32,453 nucleotides of DNA, taken from Actinomycetes bacterium (lineage in GTDB: Bacteria > Actinomycetota > Actinomycetes > Actinomycetales > Dermatophilaceae). A model generated the notes under the pieces. The model had not been told where the DNA came from and ran no database searches. It saw only the letters and a program-made list of their open reading frames with translations. Below, one piece after another: positions 26,776 to 32,453 of this stretch (positions are counted from its first letter, which is position 1; every line of letters begins with the position of its first letter). The stretch covers positions 1 through 32,453 of the forward strand of contig JAKPEG010000198.1 in NCBI GenBank assembly GCA_029552065.1, given 5' to 3'. The position numbers and the translations under genes are program-made.

Positions 26776-27092
26776 GCCCGCCAGCTCCGGGTGATGGGGC
26801 CCGAGGCACGGCGGGCGTAGGCGATGCCGGCAACACCCCCGACGACGATGGCCACCACGACGAGGGTCAGCAGCGGGCGCACGTCCACGAGCAGGCTGAA
26901 GCCCCCGCCCGGGTCCTGCTGGACCGTGGCGCCGAAGACGGACGTCGAGCGATCGGTGAGCATGGCGCCGAAGAAGATGACGACGATCGCCGCCACTCCC
27001 CCGATCGCTCCTGCGAACATGCCGGCCCAGGCACCGCGGAAGCCGTACTTCACCATCGAGCGACGGGTGGAGCCGATGTGGGTGGCGGTCAT
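26772..27092 (-). CDS. Small two-helix membrane protein of the peptide operon
   Basis: A 106-residue protein with membrane segments at about 18-45 (GAWAGMFAGAIGGVAAIVVIFF) and 70-92 (LLTLVVVAIVVGGVAGIAYA). The loop of about 25 residues between them (TDRSTSVFGATVQQDPGGG) would be on one face, with both basic ends on the other. I do not recognise the family. Starts and stops overlap both neighbours by four bases. Small membrane proteins in this position often give self-immunity or help the transporter, but neither role is shown here. Confidence 0.72.
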   Translation of the reverse strand: MTATHIGSTRRSMVKYGFRGAWAGMFAGAIGGVAAIVVIFFGAMLTDRSTSVFGATVQQDPGGGFSLLVDVRPLLTLVVVAIVVGGVAGIAYARRASGPITRSWRA

Positions 27093-27808
27093 GACGAACT
27101 CCTCAGGGTGCGGAATGCTGCGCGGATGTCAGTGGTGTCACAGCGGGCGAGGATCCCGGCCGGGGTGTCCTCGACGACGACACGGCCGTGGTCGAGCATG
27201 ACGATGCGATCGGCGAGCTCGGCCGCGAGCTCGAGGTCGTGGGCGGACAGCAACGTCGCGAGCCCGGCGTCGCGGCGTTGCCGCACGACGTCGCCGACGA
27301 CATCGACCATTGTGGGATCCAGCCCGCTGAACGGTTCGTCCATGAGCAGGACGTCCGGCTCGACGGCGACGGCGGCCAGCAGGTCGACCTTGCGTCGCAT
27401 CCCGTGAGAGAGGCTGGCGAGCAGGTCGTCGAGGCGACCGAGGACCTCGAGTCGGTCGGCGAGGTCGAGCATGACCTCCGGGTCGGGACGCCGGCCGTAG
27501 AGAGTGCTCACCAGGCCGACGTACTCACGCCCGGTGAGGTGTTCGGGCCGAGGTAGGTCGTCGGCCATGAAGGCGAGGTGCCGCTTGGCTGCAGGAGAGC
27601 CGGAGGACAGCCCGTTGATCCTCACGCTGCCGTGGTCGAGGCGCACGAGCCCGACCACGGCGTGCAGGAGGGTGGTCTTGCCGGCCCCGTTGGGGCCGAC
27701 AAGACCGACGACCTGACCTGAGGTCACCTGCAGGGACACGGCGTCGAGGGCGAGCGAACGACCGTAGGCCTTCGTGCATCCCGAGCAGACGAGTCCCAGG
27801 GTGCTCAT
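27089..27808 (-). CDS. ABC transporter ATP-binding protein
   Basis: A 239-residue ATPase. Walker A is GPNGAGKT (38-45), the signature LSHGM (133-137), Walker B VLLMDEP (153-159), and the H-loop histidine is His190. The SHGM variant and a Q-loop replaced by FMADD are common among ABC-2 exporters of drugs and peptides. The ATG at 27808 is one base after the second peptide's stop and weakly preceded by GGTGGGG, so coupling is likely. Its partner should be the 492-residue membrane protein downstream. Confidence 0.93.
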   Translation of the reverse strand: MSTLGLVCSGCTKAYGRSLALDAVSLQVTSGQVVGLVGPNGAGKTTLLHAVVGLVRLDHGSVRINGLSSGSPAAKRHLAFMADDLPRPEHLTGREYVGLVSTLYGRRPDPEVMLDLADRLEVLGRLDDLLASLSHGMRRKVDLLAAVAVEPDVLLMDEPFSGLDPTMVDVVGDVVRQRRDAGLATLLSAHDLELAAELADRIVMLDHGRVVVEDTPAGILARCDTTDIRAAFRTLRSSS

Positions 27809-27809
27809 G

Positions 27810-28046
27810 TCAGAAGCACCCCACCCACCAGGTGTACCAGTCCTTCTGCCGCACGGCCCCGAACATCTTGCCCTTGAGGCTGCAGTAGATGATGGCGCCG
27901 AGCAGGATGGTGGCCGCCAACGCGAACAGGACGATCGCGGCGACGGCATACCAGATGAGGGCGTAGTCGCCCGTCTCCCGGCCCAGGCGCAGTTGGCGCA
28001 TCGCCTGGGCGGGAGTCCACGAGGACAGCGACGTGAGCATGGTCAT
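27810..28046 (-). CDS. Small one-helix membrane peptide, candidate precursor B
   Basis: A 78-residue protein: soluble N-terminal part (1-27), DYALIWYAV leading into one hydrophobic helix (about 29-54), Cys55, SLKGK, then an aromatic tail MFGAVRQKDWYTWWVGCF with Cys77 second from the end. It aligns with the preceding gene over the leader and helix but not the tail. AGGAGG seven bases before the ATG at 28046 predicts high translation. No known family is recognised. Its place at the head of an ABC transporter/M50 protease operon suggests a secreted peptide precursor; a structural membrane subunit is the main alternative. Confidence 0.78.
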   Translation of the reverse strand: MTMLTSLSSWTPAQAMRQLRLGRETGDYALIWYAVAAIVLFALAATILLGAIIYCSLKGKMFGAVRQKDWYTWWVGCF

Positions 28047-28061
28047 GACGTGTCCTCCTGT

Positions 28062-28295
28062 CTAGGCGCAGCCGATGAGGAACTGGCCCCCACCGATGTT
28101 GATGGTGGTGGCGAGGCGCTTGCCCCGGAGCATGCAGAACACCATCGCGCCGAGGATCACGGTCGCGCCGAGGGCGAGGAGCACGAGAAGGGGCACGACG
28201 TACCACGCGAGGCGGTAGTCCTCCCGGGCCGATCGATCCAGCCGCACGCTCAACCGATCCCTCGCGGTGAGGAAGAGGCCGTAGGTCGCGAGCAT
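28062..28295 (-). CDS. Small one-helix membrane peptide, candidate precursor A
   Basis: A 77-residue protein: charged N-terminal part with ARDRLSVRLDRSARED, DYRLAWYVV into a hydrophobic helix (about 30-53), Cys54, MLRGK, and tail LATTINIGGGQFLIGCA with Cys76 second from the end. The paralogue 15 bp downstream keeps the pattern DY-L-WY...LGA--C-L-GK and exactly 21 residues between the two cysteines. AAAGGAG lies seven bases before the ATG at 28295. It is the first gene of the six-gene operon. I do not recognise the family; the peptide-precursor reading is inference from shape and context. Confidence 0.78.
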   Translation of the reverse strand: MLATYGLFLTARDRLSVRLDRSAREDYRLAWYVVPLLVLLALGATVILGAMVFCMLRGKRLATTINIGGGQFLIGCA

Positions 28296-28495
28296 GGGTG
28301 TCTCCTTTCACTGAGATGCGTATCTGTGCGGGCCGGGCCCCGGGATGGATGTCGACGACCTCGACGTTAGGGGGCGGCGGCCTCGGGTGGAGCTACCCGG
28401 GCCGTTCAGCAAGCGGTCATGGCACGATGCGGCCACCGGCACCACGACCCGCCGACGTCCCGGTGCACTGAGCCCGCCCAGGACGCGGCGCAGGC
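28296..28495 (-). promoter_or_regulatory. Upstream region of the peptide operon
   Basis: This 200-bp gap between the GNAT gene and the first peptide gene should hold the operon promoter. TAACGT (minus strand, 28364-28369) fits a -10 box, but the -35 is unclear. AGATACGCATCT, a near-palindrome at about 28314-28325, lies just before the ribosome-binding site and could be an operator. Confidence 0.35.
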
Positions 28496-29341
28496 TCAGA
28501 GCAGCACGGTGGAGAAGGTGCCGACCTGGCGATAGCCCAGCGCCGCATAGGTCGCGCGGGCGGCGTGGTTGAAGTCGTTGACATAGAGGGTCGCCTGCTG
28601 CGCCACCTCGCGCAGCACGATGCCGGTCACCGCGGCCATGAGTGCCCGTGCCAGCCCCTGTCCGCGGAGCGCGGGGGTGAGCCACACGCCCTGGATCTGG
28701 GCCGCGCCGACTCCCACCGAGCCGATGTCGGCCTTGAAGAGGGTCGCGCCGCCTTCGGTCCACACGAGCGTGTGCCCGGCGCGGATGAGCCCCGCGATGA
28801 CCGAGCGGTATGCCGCGACCGACCCGACGTAGGGCGGGTAGCCGATTTCGTCGGTGAACATCGCGGTCGCCGCCGGCAGCACGAGGTCGACCTCGTCGAG
28901 CCGCGCCCGCCGAACGAGCGGGTCCTCGGTCACCCCCAGCGCCTCGGGTGGCACCTCCACCGAGAGCACGGGCTGCACCTGCCGGATCGTGCGGGCCGGC
29001 CCCCAACTCGGACCCAACCGCGCCCACAACCCCGCCACCTGCTCGGTCGGACCGAAGATCGAGGCGCACTGGCGCCGCCACCGGCGGACCCGTTGGGCGA
29101 TCGCGTCGAGGGCCGGCTCGTCGCACTCCACCGGCACGAGATTGGCCGCGGCCCACGCGAGGGACTGCAACTGCCCGTCGACGCGGTAGCCGATCAGCGA
29201 GCCCGGCATGGACAGCAGGGCACCTTCCTCGATCCTGGCGGCGACGAAGCAGTTCGCCGCAGGGTCGCGCGCACAGAGGGCGAGCGCCTCGTCGCGGTCC
29301 GTCGGCCCGAGGGCACGCACGGGAGCCTGGGTGCGCAGCAC
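28496..29341 (-). CDS. GNAT-family N-acetyltransferase with DUF4081 domain
   Basis: A 281-residue protein with an N-terminal DUF4081 domain (VRALGPTDRDEALALCARDP to about 130) and a C-terminal GNAT fold. The acetyl-CoA-binding loop is LTPALRGQGLARALMAAV, and YVNDFNHAARATYAALGYRQVG ends the fold. This two-part protein is conserved beside ispG and proS in many actinobacteria; its substrate is not known to me. The GTG at 29341 is taken as start. A 98-bp gap separates it from ispG, so it may share ispG transcripts. Confidence 0.9.
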   Translation of the reverse strand: MLRTQAPVRALGPTDRDEALALCARDPAANCFVAARIEEGALLSMPGSLIGYRVDGQLQSLAWAAANLVPVECDEPALDAIAQRVRRWRRQCASIFGPTEQVAGLWARLGPSWGPARTIRQVQPVLSVEVPPEALGVTEDPLVRRARLDEVDLVLPAATAMFTDEIGYPPYVGSVAAYRSVIAGLIRAGHTLVWTEGGATLFKADIGSVGVGAAQIQGVWLTPALRGQGLARALMAAVTGIVLREVAQQATLYVNDFNHAARATYAALGYRQVGTFSTVLL

Positions 29342-29439
29342 GAGTACAGCGTGCCACGCCCGAGGTCAGCGCACCGTGCTCTCGGAGCTGTCGGACAGGT
29401 ATGCCGTCGTGTCGCCGAACCGGGGCGGCTAGCCCGCGG

Positions 29440-30639
29440 CTAGCCCACGGTGACGGTTGGGCCGGTCGCGGGCCTCTCGTCGTCCACTGCGTCGCCTCGG
29501 GCGTCGTCCGACTCCGCGGCCAGGCGCATCGCCTGCTCGATGAGGGTCTCGACGATCTTGCTCTCCGGGACGGTGGCGATGACCTCCCCCTTGACGAAGA
29601 TCTGTCCCTTGCCGTTGCCCGAGGCGACACCGAGGTCGGCCTCACGGGCCTCGCCGGGGCCGTTGACGACGCAGCCCATCACGGCGACCCGCAAAGGCAC
29701 GGTGAGCCCCTCGAGCCCGGCGCTCACCTGGTCGGCGAGCGTGTAGACGTCGACCTGTGCCCGACCGCACGAGGGGCAGGAGACGATCTCGAGCTTGCGC
29801 GGCTTGAGGCCGAGGGACTGGAGGATCTGGTTGCCGACCTTGACCTCCTCGACCGGCGGGGCCGAGAGCGAGACCCGGATCGTGTCGCCGATGCCGCGGG
29901 ACAGCAGCGCCCCGAAGGCGACCGCCGACTTGATCGTGCCCTGGAAGGCCGGGCCGGCCTCGGTCACCCCGAGGTGCAGCGGCCAGTCGCCGCGCTGGGC
30001 GAGCAACTCGTAGGCGCGGACCATGACGACCGGGTCGTTGTGCTTGACCGAGATCTTGAAGTCGTGGAAGTCGTGCTCCTCGAACAGGCCGGCCTCCCAG
30101 ACCGCGGACTCGACGAGGGCCTCAGGGGTTGCCTTGCCGTACTTGGCGAGCAGCCGCTTGTCGAGGCTGCCGGCGTTGACGCCGATCCGGATCGACACCC
30201 CGGCATCCTTGGCGCGCCGCGCGATCTCACCGACCTGATCGTCGAAGGCCCGGATGTTGCCCGGATTGACCCGCACCGCCGCGCAACCGGCGTCGATGGC
30301 GGCATAGACGTACTTCGGCTGGAAGTGGATGTCCGCGATGACCGGGATCTGGCTCTTGCGGGCGATCTGCGGGAGGGCGTCGGCGTCGTCCTGGCTCGGG
30401 CAGGCCACCCGGACGATGTCGCAGCCGGCCGCCGTGAGCTCGGCGATCTGCTGGAGGGTGGCGTTGACGTCGGCGGTGAGGGTCGTGCACATCGACTGGA
30501 CGCTGATCGGCGCATCGCCACCGACCTCGACGCTCCCCACCCGGATCTTCCGGGAGACGCGCCGGGGTGCGAGGACCTCGGTGGAGCTGGACGCGCCGGG
30601 GATCGACGGCATACCCAAGGAGACGGACATGGGGTCCAT
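29440..30639 (-). CDS. ispG: 4-hydroxy-3-methylbut-2-enyl diphosphate synthase
   Basis: IspG (GcpE) is the iron-sulfur enzyme of the penultimate step of the MEP pathway, making HMBPP from MEcPP. The 399-residue protein shows [53 protein letters not shown] and [11 protein letters not shown] in its TIM-barrel half. The [4Fe-4S] ligands lie in [10 protein letters not shown] and [11 protein letters not shown]. The C-terminal 25 residues are charged and non-conserved. ATG at 30639 or at 30630 (MSVSLG) could start it. It follows the methyltransferase by 6 bp. Confidence 0.97.
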   Translation of the reverse strand: MDPMSVSLGMPSIPGASSSTEVLAPRRVSRKIRVGSVEVGGDAPISVQSMCTTLTADVNATLQQIAELTAAGCDIVRVACPSQDDADALPQIARKSQIPVIADIHFQPKYVYAAIDAGCAAVRVNPGNIRAFDDQVGEIARRAKDAGVSIRIGVNAGSLDKRLLAKYGKATPEALVESAVWEAGLFEEHDFHDFKISVKHNDPVVMVRAYELLAQRGDWPLHLGVTEAGPAFQGTIKSAVAFGALLSRGIGDTIRVSLSAPPVEEVKVGNQILQSLGLKPRKLEIVSCPSCGRAQVDVYTLADQVSAGLEGLTVPLRVAVMGCVVNGPGEAREADLGVASGNGKGQIFVKGEVIATVPESKIVETLIEQAMRLAAESDDARGDAVDDERPATGPTVTVG

Positions 30640-30645
30640 TCTCGC

Positions 30646-31302
30646 TCAGTCGCGGCGCAGGATCGCCACGAGGAAGTCCGCGTCCGCGGCATACGGGCGC
30701 AGGTCCCAGGTCGCGAGGAGCAGGTCGGGGACCAGGCCGGAGGCGGCGGCGTCGGCGAGGAAGTCCTCGACGGCATAGCCGCGATCGGTGCCGAAGCCCA
30801 CCACGGCACGCCCCTCGGGCGCGAGGTGGCGTCGGAACGCTGCCAAGACCACGCGCTGGGTGCCGGGCGCGAGGAAGGTCATCACGTTGCCCGCGCAGAC
30901 GATCGCGTCGAATGGATCGGGTATGCCGTGCGCCGCGAGATCGAGGGCGGCCAGGTCGCCGACGATCCAGGTCGCACCGGGGTGGTCGGCCCGCGCGGTG
31001 GCAATGAGATGGGCGTCGACGTCGACCCCGACGACGGTGTGCCCAACGGCGGCCAGGTGTCCGCCGACCCGGCCGAAGCCGCAGCCGGCATCGAGCACCC
31101 GCGAGCCGCGTCGGAGCATCGCGTCGATCGTCCGCGCCTCGCCGACGATGTCCGTGCCGTCGGACGCCAGGCGACGGAAGCGTTCGACGTACCAGGCCGA
31201 GTGGCCCGGGTCGGCGGCGATCTTCCGCTCCCACAAGGTGGTGCGGTCGCCGGGCTCGCGGCCCGGTTCGGGGTCGGGCTGACCGACGAGCCCGTCGCTC
31301 AC
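30646..31302 (-). CDS. Class I SAM-dependent methyltransferase
   Basis: A 218-residue protein with the Rossmann-type SAM-binding motif VLDAGCGFGRVGGHLA (near residue 70), the acidic strand end VVGVDVDAHLI, and ATWIVGDLAALDL as motif II. FDAIVCAGNVMTFL is motif III. The N-terminal WERKIAADPGHSAWYVERFRRLA is typical of small-molecule methyltransferases of this type, but the substrate is unknown. The GTG at 31302 has GAGGT upstream and overlaps the stop of a 22-codon frame that begins on the hisF stop, so hisF and this gene are linked through an unusual junction. Confidence 0.88.
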   Translation of the reverse strand: MSDGLVGQPDPEPGREPGDRTTLWERKIAADPGHSAWYVERFRRLASDGTDIVGEARTIDAMLRRGSRVLDAGCGFGRVGGHLAAVGHTVVGVDVDAHLIATARADHPGATWIVGDLAALDLAAHGIPDPFDAIVCAGNVMTFLAPGTQRVVLAAFRRHLAPEGRAVVGFGTDRGYAVEDFLADAAASGLVPDLLLATWDLRPYAADADFLVAILRRD

Positions 31303-31315
31303 CGGACCTCGATCC
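31293..31315. repeat. 23-bp junction repeat, copy A
   Basis: Identical to 31358-31380. It contains the methyltransferase start (GTGAGC) and the sequence that at the other copy encodes the last residues of HisF. Confidence 0.85.
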
Positions 31316-31367
31316 TGCGGGCGGTGGGTCCGGGATCGGCCGGGTGGAGGGAAGACACGTCGCTCAC
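31299..31367 (-). CDS. 22-codon coupled mini-frame between hisF and methyltransferase
   Basis: A GTG at 31367 overlaps the hisF stop (GTGA) and opens a 22-codon frame that ends RRIEVR and a stop overlapping the next GTG start. Its first residues (VSD) equal the methyltransferase start and its last (IEVR) equal the HisF end, because both boundaries carry the same 23-bp repeat. It is probably a by-product of a 65-bp tandem duplication that passes ribosomes on to the methyltransferase, rather than a functional peptide. Confidence 0.3.
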   Translation of the reverse strand: MSDVSSLHPADPGPTARRIEVR

Positions 31368-31380
31368 CGGACCTCGATCC
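31358..31380. repeat. 23-bp junction repeat, copy B
   Basis: Identical to 31293-31315, 65 bp away. On the minus strand it encodes the HisF C-terminus IEVR plus the stop. Confidence 0.85.
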
Positions 31381-32137
31381 CGTCCGCGCGAAGGGCGGCC
31401 TTGACCTCGGCGACGGTGAGCTCCCCGAAGTGGAAGACGCTCGCGGCGAGCACCGCGTCGGCCCCCGCGCGGACCGCGGGGACGAAGTGTTCGACCCGCC
31501 CCGCGCCACCGCTCGCGATGATCGGGATGCTCACGGCCTCGCGAACCGCGGCGATGAGCTCGAGGTCGAAGCCCTCCTTCGTCCCGTCGGCGTCCATCGA
31601 GTTGAGCAGGATCTCGCCGGCCCCCAGCTGCGCGGCGCGCGCACACCATTCGATCGCGTCGAGGTCGACGGCGACCTTGCCACCGTGCGTGGTCATGACG
31701 AAACCCCCTGCGAGGGAGCCGTCTTCGCGTCGACGCCGACGCACGTCGGCGGAGAGGACGAGCACCTGGGCGCCGAAGCGGTCGGCGATCTCGGCGATGA
31801 CCTCGGGCCTGGCGAGGGCGCCGGTGTTGATGCCCACCTTGTCGGCGCCGGCACGCAGCAGCCGGTCGACGTCGTCGACCGTGCGCACTCCCCCGCCGAC
31901 GGTGAGCGGGATGAAGACCTGTTCGGCGGTCCGTCCGACGACCTCGTAGGTCGTCTCCCGACCCGCAGAGCTCGCCGTGACGTCGAGGAAGGTGAGCTCG
32001 TCGATCCCCTGGGCGTCGTAGCTCGTGGCCAGCTCGACCGGGTCACCGGCGTCACGCAGGTTGGCGAAGTTCACGCCCTTGACGACCCGCCCGGCGTCGA
32101 CGTCGAGGCAGGCGATGACCCTGGTGGCGACGGACAT
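31364..32137 (-). CDS. hisF: Imidazole glycerol phosphate synthase, cyclase subunit
   Basis: HisF uses ammonia from the HisH glutaminase to convert PRFAR to imidazole glycerol phosphate and AICAR in histidine synthesis. The 257-residue TIM barrel opens with [19 protein letters not shown], with catalytic Asp11, and has the second catalytic aspartate in [32 protein letters not shown] and [13 protein letters not shown] are the phosphate-binding loops. No other his gene is adjacent, and the gene upstream is an HNH endonuclease fragment. The ATG at 32137 is fixed by a -10 box seven bases upstream. Confidence 0.96.
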   Translation of the reverse strand: MSVATRVIACLDVDAGRVVKGVNFANLRDAGDPVELATSYDAQGIDELTFLDVTASSAGRETTYEVVGRTAEQVFIPLTVGGGVRTVDDVDRLLRAGADKVGINTGALARPEVIAEIADRFGAQVLVLSADVRRRRREDGSLAGGFVMTTHGGKVAVDLDAIEWCARAAQLGAGEILLNSMDADGTKEGFDLELIAAVREAVSIPIIASGGAGRVEHFVPAVRAGADAVLAASVFHFGELTVAEVKAALRADGIEVR

Positions 32138-32144
32138 GGGCCCC

Positions 32145-32150
32145 ACTGTA
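32145..32150 (-). promoter_or_regulatory. -10 box of a likely leaderless hisF promoter
   Basis: On the minus strand TACAGT is followed by GGGGCCC and then the hisF ATG. The seven-base spacing places the transcription start at or next to the start codon. No ribosome-binding site is seen. Confidence 0.55.
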
Positions 32151-32262
32151 GTTCGCGACCGGATTCGCCCATGCCGAGGTTCCAGGCTCACCCGGCCGTC
32201 CTGGGGGCATGGTGGGTGGCTGGTTCCTCGGGTGAGCGGTGTTCGCAGGCTGGGTTCCGGGG

Positions 32263-32453
32263 TCATTCGCGTGGGGGGTGTAGGTGGAAGTGGACGGTTT
32301 TGATTCCTTCCTGGGTGGTGGTGATGGTGTGGTGGTAGTGGGGGTCGTGGATGTGTCGGTGGTGTTGTCCGCAGAGGGGGATGGCGTGGTGGAGGTTGGT
32401 GTGGCCGCCGGTGGTCCAGGGGTGTTGGTGGTGTAGGTCGCACCAGGCGTAGG
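32263..32453 (-). CDS. HNH endonuclease, C-terminal end (cut by window edge)
   Basis: The last 63 codons of a minus-strand gene run in from the right edge. They read [20 protein letters not shown], then [11 protein letters not shown], giving the HNH pattern C..HH...W..GG.T...N...LC..HH..H. This is the C-terminal nuclease domain of DUF222/HNH proteins, which occur in many copies in Micrococcales. The stop is at 32263-32265. The codons favour A and T slightly more than neighbouring genes (for example ATC AAA, GAA GGA). The biological role of these proteins is unclear. Confidence 0.85.
   Translation of the reverse strand, partial: YAWCDLHHQHPWTTGGHTNLHHAIPLCGQHHRHIHDPHYHHTITTTQEGIKTVHFHLHPPRE

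Noticed and set aside
28948..31404. An 818-codon plus-strand open frame opposite GNAT, ispG and the methyltransferase
   Set aside because: Its translation mirrors three recognised minus-strand genes and has no protein-like domain.

Overview
This is a very GC-rich (about 70%) stretch of an actinobacterial chromosome. Gene order (rimP-nusA-ylxR-infB-rbfA-truB-ribF; ispG-GNAT-proS), GTG starts, 4-bp GTGA/ATGA overlaps and a DUF222-type HNH endonuclease fragment suggest Micrococcales, probably an Intrasporangiaceae-like genus (Janibacter/Knoellia/Tetrasphaera group). The genus is inference; no rRNA or tRNA is present. Nearly all genes lie on the minus strand, so transcription runs from right to left.

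Right part (about 28.5-32.4 kb): the end of an HNH endonuclease gene, hisF from a likely leaderless promoter, a small methyltransferase gene joined to hisF by a duplicated junction, ispG (isoprenoid synthesis) and a DUF4081-type GNAT acetyltransferase. Next comes an accessory block (23.0-28.3 kb). Its most interesting part is a six-gene operon: two tiny paralogous one-helix membrane peptides, an ABC ATPase, a small two-helix membrane protein, a large ABC-2-like membrane protein and an M50 intramembrane metalloprotease. The two peptides share a leader-plus-helix core and two cysteines at identical spacing, but have unlike C-terminal tails. I read this as a candidate secreted-peptide (bacteriocin or signal) system whose mature peptide would be cut out by the M50 protease and moved by the transporter. 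A lipoprotein alpha-amylase and a VapBC toxin-antitoxin pair with a palindromic operator follow.

Middle part (14.3-22.5 kb): proS, rnhA, a HAD hydrolase and a TauE/SafE exporter overlap or lie within 14 bp of one another. A gene-free region of almost 1 kb (17,688-18,664) then carries a 72-bp tandem repeat and five copies of a TATGCATTGCGTCA motif in both orientations. An XRE regulator and a flavin-based electron-transfer operon follow: ferric-reductase-like membrane oxidoreductase, FMN-binding protein, and ApbE flavin transferase.

Left part: three plus-strand genes (DUF4439 lipoprotein, VOC protein, DUF255 thioredoxin-like protein) are divergent from the classic translation operon rimP-nusA-ylxR-infB-rbfA-truB-ribF. 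This operon continues into a hotdog-fold protein; fadD and the start of one more possible gene end the window.

Across the whole window the 7-mer CGGCATA/TATGCCG occurs about 47 times by eye, where about 3 are expected from base composition. It appears in all reading frames and between genes, which suggests a DNA-level signal.
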